This document shows positions 45,438-58,225 of a stretch of DNA of 64,000 bases, in pieces. The stretch spans positions 118,105,751 through 118,169,750 of the forward strand of contig CAXKWD010000001.1 in the NCBI GenBank assembly GCA_964059195.1, read 5' to 3'. The stretch's first letter is position 1; every line of letters begins with the position of its first letter. The notes under the pieces were generated by a model. That model did no database searches and was not told the origin of the DNA. It saw only the letters and a list, made by a program, of their open reading frames with translations. The position numbers and the translations under genes were made by a program. The stretch is from Ectobius pallidus. Taxonomy: Eukaryota; Arthropoda; Insecta; Blattodea; Ectobiidae.

Positions 45438-45724
45438 GCCTAGACGATCAATAATATTGTCAATATTCGCTTCAATATTGACGGATGACCATATTGATGG
45501 AAATATTGATCGTCTAGGAGCATATTGAAGCATCCTATCAATATTGACGGATATTGATAGAAAATTTCTGTCAATATTGAAGAGCCGTTTGAACGTCTAG
45601 GAGGTTTATTGTCAATATTTCCTTCTATGTATCAGTCGTTTTGAAGCATATTGATGCGCGCTTCAATATAGAGCGTCAATATTGAAGAGAATATTCACAA
45701 TATTATTGATCGTTTAGGGAGCCC
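45438..45724. mobile_element. Foldback element built of TCAATATTGA palindromes
   Basis: The ends CTAGACGATCAATAATATTG and, inverted, CTAAACGATCAATAATATTG extend for about 44 bp with few mismatches. The interior holds many CAATATTG palindromes, often as TCAATATTGACGGAT in both orientations. No coding. Its left terminus was split by the MITE at 45242. Confidence 0.8.
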
Positions 45725-48649
45725 TTTACCTTTGTTGATGCACAAGCGAACTATTTTATGGCGTAAATTTTATATTTCATTTTCTTCATCACACAATATT
45801 TAAAGCCTGGACTAAAACAACTTAAAGCACATACAAATCCAGGTCATAAAATTTAAATAAACTAGACTAATATTCCACCATAGGCCTACATATTCTCGGA
45901 ACTAAACAAATATAGTAAGCTCTGAGAATTAAATTCAAATTTTTTCTGATTAGTTTGGAAGGGAATTCGTAGGTGTCTAAAGATGAGCTTTTTTATGTAA
46001 GGGAATTTGAATTCAAACAGGGGTGAAGGAGATAAGAGGATAGATGAGTAGCAAGTCACATTCTGAATTATTTTATCCGAAACCGCTGCGTATGCTTCAA
46101 CGGGCCATCGGTGATAATACAATGAATGTTTTTACGCAATTGAAACAAATAGGCTCACGTAGTTTCCATTTCACAAAACTAGAAAAAGATAAGAGAAATG
46201 CTCAGAGCTGATGTAGTACTGTCTGTTTGTAGATTTACTGCCGTCATTTTGGTGCCGGTACTTAGCATACAAATGTTTTCTGGGGATGTGTAACAAAGAC
46301 TTTTCATGAAGAGAATTTCATTATTCACGGTTTTCTCGAAACTGGATTCAACGATATTATTTAAGTGTTGTAGTGGAGGTTCTTATAGGCTACTAATAAC
46401 TGAACATTCATTTGATTTTTTTTTGTGTGTAAAAGTTCTCCAATGTAGCCATTTATTTTTTATTTTTTTTTTACCAACTAAGGCATGACTTTTGCTAGGA
46501 AAACAATAAACCACTTGCATGAGACTGAGACAACTATATGTACATTCCAAGGAATGTGAAATCAGAAAGTTTTATTACCCATGATTCGGGCAGGGAAAGA
46601 GTTCTTTGAGTATATCACGTCAGACATTTTTTACTTACTTATGGACGTTTGTATGTTCCAAACTTTTACCTAAGTTCGATAAGTAAAGAACAGATGTAGG
46701 GAATTATATTTTTTTGCAAATATTTATATATTTCTTTCAATAAAAAAATGCTATTGACATTTGACTAAAAAAATATAACAAAAGTAAATACCATTTTCTG
46801 TGATATCCATAATTTAAATTTTACTAAAACTTTATAGTGATCCGCAAGAAGCACTTTGTAAGAACTAAAAGAATAATTAATAATTTTAATCGTTAAAGTT
46901 GAATTAGACTAGTTGAAATACTTTAATAATTCGAATTTGACATAAAGAATGACTTTCAACATATGGTACAATAAATAATAATTCTACTTCGTAAAAAATA
47001 GAGACCATCAACACCAGTTTGACACATATTATTCTACATGGGAAAACTTATTTCTCACAGGAATATAGCACGGTTAACCAATCATTAAAATTATTCATAA
47101 TCGTATGTTTCCATTGATGAGATTTTTATATGACAAACAGTAAGCTTAAGATAAGGAATAATGTAATTGCTGAGAGTATATTCTAAACTGTTTGTTATAG
47201 ATACTTGAAATTCCAAACACTTATTTAAAACATAAACATAAATTGAAGTCCCAAATTTCATTTTAATACATCCATTTTTTGAGATATTAATGAATGTAAT
47301 TAATTTTTCCAAATCAAAAATAAATCTATCTCCTCCTACAGATAAAATATGAATCTGAATATTTGACGTGATATTCTTTGATATATGTTTTAAAAGTTTA
47401 AAAAGAATTTCTTTGTATTATTTGTATTTTTTGTATAAAAGAATATTTTACAGAGAATTGCAAACTTTAAATAAAAAAGGTATGATTACACAGATAATTT
47501 AAATTAACTAAACCCTATAAAATGTGAATACTAATTCTATTATACGCATTGTGAAGTACAATTTGAAAGCAATTTATAGCTTATCTCTACTTTTGTGGAA
47601 GATAGATTTTGAATGTGGCAATAAACATTAAAATTAAAACTGAGAAAACAGGCAATTAAAGTTTTCAAGCACTACTAGTTGTTTAAAGCCCATGTATTTA
47701 CTTGGTGCTTTGCGTTAGCAGCGACTCCTTCATGCGCCCAAACGGCATTAATTTTTGCAGTTATACTTCAGGGTATGTTCTAAGTTTTGATATTAAGAAA
47801 AAAAAGCATGTTTTCACCAAAATACTAAATCAGAATTTCTGTCATCCCTTAATCTGTTAATTATCGTAACGCATAGGCCTATAGAATTAGGAGTTTGCTA
47901 GTTTGTTACGCATAGGATATCCACCTTACCTGTAAAATAATATATGGCGTGAAATAAAGACATTATAACATACCGTATTATTTCGGAGTATGAATCAAAG
48001 TGGAAATATGTGTTACAATCTGCGATAAGAATTGAATCAAAGCCATCCAAACAGAAATTACAGTTTTGTTTCTCTAACTTCATTTTCACATGCACATAGA
48101 TACTTCCATTTATGACACGCCTGTATTAGCAAGAACAATACTTGAACGTTTTCTACCAGGAAAGAGTATGCTGGGAAAGGAAAATAAATTAAGGTAAAAT
48201 AAAAGGATTATAAATAAATTTAATATTGTATAAACGTATTTTCATTAGAATGGTCCCCTCATTAAAATTTGAATTTCAGCCTATCATGGCGCAAGACAAT
48301 TGTTCTTTTTCATGTTAGCGATCACCAGATGAGCTGGGTAAAAAATAATTATCTAAATGTATGCATATTGAAGTCCACAAGAGTAATTTTTTTAATTCCA
48401 AACTTTTCCTTAATGCTGAAGATTCTGAATTACTGTCGGTGATAAAGATGAAAATCTACATGACAGCAAAGGATACAGAGTAATAGAAAACGGTAATGAC
48501 AGAATTATTTAAATGAATAAAGGTTTACAAAAAAATATATTATACTGTTTTTGTACCAGAAAGAAGTACGGTACTTTCTTTAGTATCGTCATACATTTAG
48601 TTATTTCTCGATTATAAAATCTGATGTTGTAACTCTTATGTAACTTTCT
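45725..48649. other. Unassigned AT-rich DNA
   Basis: No gene or repeat boundary recognised. Confidence 0.4.
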
Positions 48650-48830
48650 CTCCCCTCAGCACGGCAATTCAATTTTCTCACTTCATTGTCTAATATAGAG
48701 TAAGAGGCCGTATTGTATAGAGTGGATATTCAGTTGGTCTAGCCTCATACAATATGTTGTTCGCTACCTCGAGTTTGTTCAAACGATGGATAGCTTATAA
48801 CTACCCTTCAGATGTTTCTTCTAAAAGAAG
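48650..48830 (+). mobile_element. Possible old Helitron relic
   Basis: The stretch containing TTTTCTCACTTCA, then AGAGTAAGAGGCCGTATTG, aligns with the interior of Helitron A near 21605-21665 (TTTTCTCACTTCA, then TAGAATAAGCGGTCGTATTG). The order and spacing match but there are many substitutions. Ends are not preserved. Confidence 0.4.
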
Positions 48831-51800
48831 CTTCAAATAAAAATGTCAGCTCTTTAGTATAAGCACCTCGGGCACAAAACTTAAAGAAAATCTTTAGAGC
48901 CTTTTTCAGTATCAAGAAAAATGGCATTTTATTTGTGTAATGTGGCAGTAGAAGTCAGAAAAAGTCATCACTAATTTTTAAGTACATGATAATATGTAAG
49001 CCTAATGTATTAAATTTCGTTTTGATATAATTTTTCTTTCTAAAACTGTGCTGTGCACAGACACACATAAACATGTTTCCGAAAATTGTATTTTTAGGTT
49101 CCGAGAACCTCAAAACGTGTATTTATGTTGAATACTAGACATGGAAATTCAGGGTCGAACGTGATACTTCCCCTGCCTGCAAGAGTAGAAAATGTAATAA
49201 GCGAAACATAAAACAAAGCGGAATTTTCCAGAATAACCTTGGTAGAAAATATCACTTTATGACACTCAGAGAACTTTATACGTTTATTACTGCTTCTTTA
49301 GGCTCCATAATTTGGCCTACCAATATGACCCGGAGCGATGATGTACGTTAAAAAGCCGTATAGATAGTATATAGCCTACATAAGTACCGGTGATGACATT
49401 TAGTTATAGTAAATGTAATTAAGGTTTATTCTTTCCAGAATAATGAGACTATGAATGAACAGAGAGCTCCCCTTTTGTCTGTAGAGTCATTTTAGGTAAA
49501 TGAAGTTATGAAATCTAATGACAGCTGAGCTGAGTGACACGGTTCTTGGTATTTCACATATAATAACTATTATAATTTAGCAATTTCAAACCAATCACGG
49601 TCTTATAGCCGTTATTATAAAATAACAAAGTTATAAGAAAGTAACTACTAAATTGCATAATGTATAATATTCAAAATACAACTTTCCCATGATACTTTCA
49701 TCAAAATATAATACACAATCTTCACCAAATTACTCATTATAATATTTTCATAATTAGTATCTTGTGCCAAGGCGATATGAAAATGAGGTTCTTTATTACC
49801 CAAGCAGGTGCCCAATGTCTCCATCAGCGATTCGATTGGCTTCATCAGCGGGCAAATCCTTCCATAAGAGATTGGAAGAAATAGTAATTATTACAGATAA
49901 TCACTGCGAAATGCTTTCAATATGTTAATGAGATGCCCGATCCGACGCTCTGCATGACAGAGGCGGAGGATATCAACACTTACACCGGCCGTATGTGTTT
50001 TCATGGCATGCATAACGTCAGGAATAAATAAAGCTTGATATCAGCCTCGGGAAATTGGACTCCACCCGTAATTTTACGATCAGTAAAAACATCCCTAATC
50101 AGAGAAAGACAACTAATCGCCCATGAAGAATTTTAATTTCTTGTAACTAATGGGTACTGTTTTTAATTGCACAGCAATTTCAGTTCATGAAACATCTACG
50201 AAGGAAAAATTTAGACACTTAAGTGGGATATGCAACATTTTTAATAAGATTAACGAGAAGTAAAATCAGTACATTCAATTCGTAAACGCAGTTTCTCTAG
50301 TGTGCTCACTATTAGAAAAACTGCTATTCGAAGGAAAATTATCTTGAAAAGAAAAACATGTGGAACATATAATTAAAATTACTATCTTCGTTTAAAAAAT
50401 TGTAAAGTACCACGATAATTCATTGGCCATATAGTTATAGCATATTAGCAATATAAATGTGGAAGAAAATGCATTATTATGAAATATACCGTATTTCCTA
50501 TTCAACTGAAAAAGCTATTCCAGAAATTATAGGAATCTTCTATAGCGAAGCTATTATTTCTATATTTAGAAGCTATTTTCTAATTGTGAAATTATGCCTA
50601 TAATGCCTGTAGTATTTTATTGGTGTTAATCATTTTTTGTTAATCTTTTGTACTGGTCGGGAATGGGACCCATATCTTCAGCTTCATACGTTGATCACTC
50701 GGTTCCTCAAGATTGTTCTGAATGTGAGGGTCATTCCAGATATTCCTCTAGACCCCTAACATATGTCATCATCAGGAATAGAGCTTTAACGTAGGCCTAT
50801 TTAACAACAAGGATTATTTTATTATTAGTTTTTAAGTTGAATAAGATATTTAATGACATGTTTTTACTGATAAGTTTTCAGTTTCATCTCACTGATGAAG
50901 CCTCCAGTTTATGCTGCAAAGGAAAATTTGCCCTGGGCAGGATCAAATCCTGCTTTTCAGCTTGCTTTCTGTTCATTTCAGAATTGCGTACATACCTGAC
51001 ATAGGCGATATAATGATTGGGAGTGTCCAGAATAAATACAGGTCTAATTAGAAGTGAATCCGCACTTACAAGAAAATGTATTCTTTGCCTCTTCCGTGTC
51101 GTTTTGGTTTATTCTTCTTCTAGATGAGTATTCATTAGTTACTGATTTTTGTGGAGTAATTATCTTCGTCTAAGGCTTTTTATGACGTATTCTCAATAAG
51201 CAATTTGTACAGTTTAGTGTAATGTAAAATAATATCATTTCCTTCCTAAAGTTTTCATGAATTAAAAAAATTGAAATCAATTCAGATTATTCATCATTTT
51301 TCTAAAAAAAATATATATTTGAAGTTATCATATACGGAAAAAAAAGTAGTGCTGGAAATGTATGTTTACTTGGAATTTCCTAGGCAATAAGAATACTTGT
51401 GTAGTGTAGGGCCTACATTATTTCGTACGAAGCCAACTTCACCCCTTCAATGCAACACGTATCAGTGTTGAAAACATTGGTTTTATGTTCTATTGTAGAA
51501 ACATACCACCACCATTTATAAGAAAATAAGAAAAGGCAATATATTATGTGTATTTACTCAACTTGAAATATTGGTTACGAAGATCCCAGACGTAATTACC
51601 TGAAACAAAAATAACATACTGTTTAAAGCTACTTAACGTACACTACTTGCTAGTTTTAAGAGAAATATACTGACTTTCCAATGTAAAATATACTCATTTA
51701 ATATTGAAAATAAAACATTTTTAGATTGCTAATTTTTAAATCGATACGTCAGTTTTTTTTTAATGGCCCATCAGATTTCAACTTTTAAGATTCGTCGATA

Positions 51801-54489
51801 CTTACGTACAAAGCAGTATGGAATTAGGTCTAAACTTGTATGAACTAAGATTTGAAAATAAGGATGCAGTACAACATTCAATGTTTTATCACTTATTTAA
51901 AAGTCTAACAAGTTTCCAAAAGCATGCACCCTAATATCATATCCGCTATAACTTGATACGCTGCGGCAATATTACATAACACAATTTAATGGATCCTCAG
52001 GGAGAAAGTGATCGAGGGTGAAGTTTTAATGGTTTACTATCAGCACTACATTCAGAACTAATTGTGATTGGTGACCACCTTCGTTATTCAGATGTTAGTT
52101 TTTAATGAAATCGGGCGCTGCAACACTACAGTAAGTAACTGGAATCAGACTATTATTCCAACCACATTCACTCTCTTCTATAACATTCAACAGATATTTA
52201 AGAAATGTAAATATTACCCACTTCATGTGATACTATTCGTCTGTTTATACGAAACGAACATAATATCGTGTCTTAATATATTTTATAGCCTGCATCACCA
52301 CTAGCACAACAAATATCAGTTCACGTCTAAAATTATTAACAACTTCTGTTGTCAACAGATTCGTAAACGGGAAGCCACGATGATGTCACCAGAGTGTGCT
52401 GTAGAAAGCAAGAGTGAAACACCACTGATATGGGTGCAAATATGTGAAGGTGTTCTTAATAATATTCGCAGGGAAGTTTCTCATTCGTTCATCTAAGACT
52501 GGTGTTCTTGGACACTAAATTATTGTAATTAATAAGGCCTAGATCCATTGATGGAAAACAATGGATCACATTTAGGGATTCTAAATCTGGTTTTACAGTA
52601 TATTTCAGCGCATTATGATACAGAAATACCACACTGTATACTATGTAATTATTTTACTAATTAGAGACTACGCAATTTAATTACTTATTTGTATAAGTTA
52701 TTTAATCATTAACTCAAAACTTGTGTTAAGCAAAACACATGTTTCAGATAATGAGATAAATAAAATTTAAATTTAATAAATTGCAAATTACAAGAGAAAA
52801 GAAACAAAATACATAATAAAGATAATCTACTTCAAAATGAGATAAGAAGAAATAACGAGGGACAGAGAAAGCTACCAATAAAGAAACATAATAAGATAGA
52901 GAGCAAGAGAGAGAGAGAGAGAAAGAGAGAGATGCAGGAGAGAGAAACAGACTCTAAAGACTAAGCTAGATAAAAGAGGGCGAGAAAAACAAACAGGCAG
53001 AGGAAGGGTGGGAAAACTACCTTTTCAGATTACTCGTGTGTATGAATTCAAATAAGGGTAAGGGGAATTTACATTTCAACATATAGAAAGTAGGCTACAT
53101 ATCCTACATTTAAAAAATACGTTGTTGGAAGCTCAAATCACTGCAAAAAGATAAAAATAAAGCCTATAACTCGATTTTTTATAACATCTCATTTTATGTA
53201 ATACATAACCTGAAAAATTTAAATTTCATCTAGTCTGTTTGTCTTGGAAAAGCGATCGTACATTTTTTAGTTTCAAAATAAGATTTTCTTGAATTTTGAT
53301 TTCCAAAAAGAATACTATTTCTTCCAGATTCTTCATTACCGGCAGTTTAGAAAGAAGAATGGTAAACAATAATTCCTATAATTGAATTTGCAGACTTCAG
53401 TAAAAATTCTATTGTGAAAGGAGTTAAATTAAACATATGAATTACAAAAGATCTTCTTTATATAATCTTATTTGTATAATTTCAATTCTTTTACGTTGCA
53501 ATCTTAATCTCAATATTCAAGTACTTCTAACTCCTTAATGACAGCTGAAATTATCGTCCCATGCATAATTCCCACTGATCATTTTGCCTGTACTTAAACT
53601 TATTTTAATAATAATAAAATAATAATAAAGATAGTATTAATAAAGATATAACAACAATAATAACAGCATTATCAGTTCACGTTTGCGATCGGTTTCTCAG
53701 GTCAGATCATTATTACTTTTCTATGAAGTATATCCTCAGTTGGCCTCATGGAGCTATGTGAACCTCTTCTAATTTCCAGACCTAAAAAAAACCAACAATT
53801 TCCAGAGTTCGAACTTAAACAATGGTAAAGGAGATCAAAGTTACGTTTCGTGCGAATCAGCAATATTAACATCTTGCTACGACAGACGTAAATAAATGTT
53901 ATCGCTTCAGAATAATTGTATAGAAAACAATGGATCACTAGAGTTGGTACATATTGATTGTGATTAAAACAGACGACAATCGTGTGATTTGTTTTGTTCT
54001 TCGCTGATATAACCAGCATTTTCCCTTGGGTGGATTATATTATCGGCCAATTTTCCATATCGAAGAACAGAACAGGGCTCCTTTTGAGAAACATACAACC
54101 GATTAAGTAGTATAGTGCAGACAAAAAGGAAACATATTCCGTATTATACCGACTGATGCACAATTTCACTTGTACAGTACACATTCTATTTTAGTCTGAG
54201 GGTTTCTGAAGATAATGAATGAGGTTATCTGAATGGAAAAGAAGATTCCTAATAGCATGCCATTCAGTACAGTGTTGAGTATGGATCATACCAGCACAAT
54301 ACAGAACCACCTTATTATAGTATACTTCAAAGGGGAAGCTTTTTGTAAAAGCCTAGATGAGTAAGTAGATATAGTAGGGGCATAATGACAAGGGGAAATA
54401 TCGATTAATTACTTCACCTCAGAGTATTGTTCAACTATATGAACATTTCTTCTCAGAATGAGGGCATCAAGTCACACTTTCCTCACCAA
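48831..54489. other. Unassigned AT-rich DNA
   Basis: No gene recognised in about 5.7 kb. A (GA)-rich stretch lies at 52890-53010 and AAT-rich sequence at 53605-53660. A weak reverse B-box-like patch near 50940 (GGATCAAATCC) may be a SINE remnant. Confidence 0.4.
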
Positions 54490-54690
54490 ATGAGAAGTTG
54501 CGGAAGTATTAGTTGGCACTGACTTTCTGTTCCCAAGTTTGTGGGTTCAATCCCTATTTACTGTAAGTCAATATTGTTTGCATGTTATGACCCTGTAACA
54601 ATATACAGTATAATATCTGTGCGTCTAGACGTACAAGCATGTGAAAGAACTTCTATGTGGAAAAAATCCACATTCTTTAGGTAGCAGTCC
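54490..54690 (+). mobile_element. SINE family C-like, diverged copy
   Basis: The head TATTAGTTGGCACTGACTTT with B-box GTGGGTTCAATCCC is followed downstream by GTACAAGCATGTGAAAGAAC and TTCTATGTGG, which parallel the AGGCATTTAAAAGAACTCC block of family C. Confidence 0.5.
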
Positions 54691-55484
54691 TACAACCGCA
54701 TTTACATAGATAGGCCTTTATGTAAAAGAAATTGATACTACCAGATATGTTGAGATCCTAAAAGAAGTCTATGCAAATTAGTTTGCAATAACCACGATTA
54801 TGATTCTACTTTGCCTGATTTTATTATTCTGTGAAATTATTCACGGCAGGTGAATAGTAAATTGGTTACTTACAGAGTATGAATATGTTATGCTAATATT
54901 TGTCCGAGAGAAATCAATTAATTAGAGATAATATAATTTATTCTCTTTTTTCTCTTCTTAATAGCTAGCCATTTTTACTGCTCTTTTCTGTAACTTGGAA
55001 CCTTATCTTAAATCTATTGTAACTCTCAGTTTTTCTTTTTAGAATTTTAGATACGTAAAGTGTAATGTTTTATTTCAATAATTTAGAGGTCATGTTCTGA
55101 AACTGTAATTTCCAATATTTTCCTAGTATTTTAGTAATGAATCTTAGATTTACACAACTAATGTGATATAAACTTAGAGTGACTTTATCGTGAAGTTACA
55201 TATATGTAATAGTAACGTGAATTTCTCTACTTATGAGTTAACCTTTTCGCTGCTTCTAACGTATAAATGCGTCACTTCAGAAAACCCTATAAAAACAGAA
55301 ATATAAGTTTAGTAGAGTAATATCATATGTAAAATGCGGGGATTTTTATCCTTTCGTTGCGATTGGCATTCAAGGAAATCAGATACCCACAAAAAAATTC
55401 TGATTTCAATCTTAATGCCCACTGATGATTTCAGTTGATATTCTTGTATTGATATTATACTTTCACTCATATGAAGATTAAGTG
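54691..55484. other. Unassigned AT-rich DNA
   Basis: No gene or repeat boundary recognised. Confidence 0.4.
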
Positions 55485-55660
55485 TAGCGCCCGGGGTCAA
55501 TTAACGTTTCAGGTCGCAAACATCCTGATGACGGAGTCCTTTGGGAGGGACTTTAAGCAAAGGGGCCAGAGTCGTGGATTTACGGCACGTAAAATAACTC
55601 CAAGCGTAAATTAGAGACTCTGGACAAAATTCCTCGGCCCTTTCACGTCCTGGTAATACC
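55485..55660 (+). mobile_element. SINE family B, partial copy
   Basis: It contains TGACGGAGTCCTTTGGGAGG, GGGACTTTAAGC, GTGGATTTACGGCACGTAAA, TTAGAGACTCTGGACAAAA and CTCGGCCCTTTCACGTCC, in family B order. The tRNA-like head is degraded and the 3' third is missing. Confidence 0.8.
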
Positions 55661-57730
55661 TTAATTTCATATTATGTAATTGTAATTTCTAATTTAATCG
55701 CGATCTGCTCCTATAATCAGTTTAGTATTACTGACCGGATCGCCCAAAGGTCGAAACTTAACTGAGAGGAATAATGTTCGCCTTCAGTAAGAAAATATCA
55801 CTTGATTAATTATTGTATCAATCTCCAAATATCGATTCATATATGCATAGTGACGAAGTATAAATTTCCACTAGGCTTACTGTGTACCGTAATACAGTGC
55901 GTTAATAATGTACAAATTCGCTTAGACTGTGTAAGTTAGAACGAGACCTCTATCTTCTCTTTCCTTGACGGCTTCCGTTTTAGTACTCTAAATATGAGAC
56001 GCTAAAGAAACGATTTCACAGCATACTGGAACATAATAAAAAAATTTATGAGACTATAGAATGCATGTTTTTCATAGCAGTAACTCTTTCAATCCAAATC
56101 TATCTTCTGACATCAGCGTCTGAGATATTTCCCACCAACAGTTCCGTTCCGCTTTCTCATTATTCCTTACTTCTTCTTTTTTCTTTGTATAAATTGTCTG
56201 TGATTTTTACTCAATTTATCAATTAAAAAGTTCTCCTTAGTTACCAGTTATGGTATATATAAAAACTGTCATAAATCTTACATAAGTATTAAAATCTTAT
56301 AGGAACTATGTATTTTTGCCTTACGAGTGACTTCTTGCACTTCATTAACTGAGGTGTTGCCTAAATTGTTTTAGCAGAAATACTACTAATCATTTAACAG
56401 CAATAAAAAATGTTAAGAAAGAATGTGCGCACATCAATTTCATTCAACGAGATCGTGTGGTTTACAGAATATTAGTTCACGTCATAGAATTGTGCTCTCG
56501 ATGGACTAAACCTAGCAATCTTCCCTAATCTTCCCTAATATACGTCCTTTTTTCGTGTTGATAATCAAGAAAGAAATATATTCCATGACCATTCTGGTAT
56601 TCTGGACGTAATATATCACCTTCAAGAACGTAATGAAAATAACAAGTGGATCATTAAACCCAATTACTACTTCTCTTCCCGAGTAAATGCAAACAAGGGT
56701 CGGCTTGTTAATTGATCGGCATGCATCCACACACGATCAAAAAATTATCTTAAATTAACCACTTTTCTACGAGAGAAGAAAGAAAGAAAGAAAAGACGGG
56801 AGAAAATTTGTTTCACAGAAAGATGGTCAGACAGAGGTGAAGGAGAGTTATAATGAGAGGGAGATGAGAGGAAGATGGAGAGGGGGAGAGAGTAGACCCG
56901 GGAGAAAGAAAGAGAAAGAGGTGTGAGGGTTAGCCACTTAAATTATTTTTACTCCATGCACACACAAATGCTTACTCTTAAATCTACGAGCATGTTGTAA
57001 TTGGAACCCTGGCTATGTGAAAGAAAACTTTCATTCATTAATATAATAAATAAAAATCTTATTTGAAACTTTTTCTGAATGTGAGATTAACAGTTTTGTA
57101 ATTCAACCATTTTTACCAAATATTCGTTGTACGGTATAGGAGAATGACCATACGGTTGTTATTTACGCATAGCCTATAATTTTAAAAAAAATATCGATTC
57201 TACAGCCCCAGTAGAACTCTTTGCACATCTACGTCAGCCTACTGTTACTTAAATGAAAGGTAAAAGTATACGAAGGAACCAACTCCTACTGCAGCTTTAT
57301 TATTTATGTAACAAATTAAGAATTTTGCAGTTCCAATATGTCGCTATTACGTGGCACTGACACACCCTCTTCTTTCTCTGATCACCGATTTACTTACGAA
57401 GCAAGAATTAACCCTAGGACTCCGAAGACGAGGGTTTGTTGAACGCACATTTTTATTTTACTCTTGTTCGTTTCAAACTATTTGTTTAAACAACCTTTTT
57501 TGAGTTACTGCCTGTCAATATAAAATATTAGTGCCATAATTTAGATTTCAACGTTATTTATTTGACTACAATAAATAAAAATATTAGTATAGGTCGCCAG
57601 TACAGAAATGAGAGAAGCAAACAACGCGTTAACGTTCAACAATTCGAGCAGCATGTTCCAAAGGTTACGAAACCTGTTTAAAATGAATAGCAAAATAAGA
57701 AAAATATTCACATTCCTCACTTAAAGACAT
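55661..57730. other. Unassigned DNA with a purine-rich tract
   Basis: No gene recognised. From about 56770 to 56930 the plus strand is almost entirely purine (GAAAGAAAGAAAG and GGGAGAGAG-type words). Confidence 0.4.
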
Positions 57731-58099
57731 TTCACCTCCAGTGGCGTAGCAAGCTTAGGTGGTACCCGGTGCGAAAAATTTCTTGTCACCCCCCCCCCCC
57801 CAATTTAAATTATGAAAAGATGGAACAGTTCCAAGTGTTATTTTTTGGATAGTCAAAGGTAATCCCATGAGAGTTTAAGAGTTTATCGATAGATGCAGCT
57901 GCAACGAATTTATCTGATGTAACTCGTAAACTCAACGGATTATACAAAATTAGTAATAATTACTTTGTTATTTAAAAATAAAACTAAGCTCCAAAATCAT
58001 GGCACACTATGAATCAACCATCCATAAAGCGATTCGAGTTACCATGTTGTCGCCATGTTGTAATCAGTGCTTCCAATGGTGCAAATAAGACATAGTTAA

Positions 58100-58225
58100 C
58101 CTAATTCAGGCATTTTTTTTTTAGGATTAAGGAGACATACATATCAAGCACATTTTGCTGTACACTGTATATTGTACTGTTAAACGACAATAAATACTAT
58201 TATTATTATTATTATTATTATTATA
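58100..58225 (+). repeat. Possible older LINE 3' tail ending in (ATT)n
   Basis: GTACTGTTAAACGACAATAAATACT runs into (ATT)n at 58197-58225. A polyadenylation-like AATAAA next to a trinucleotide tail is common at insect LINE 3' ends. The LINE below starts directly after it, so this may be the tail of another copy; inference. Confidence 0.35.
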
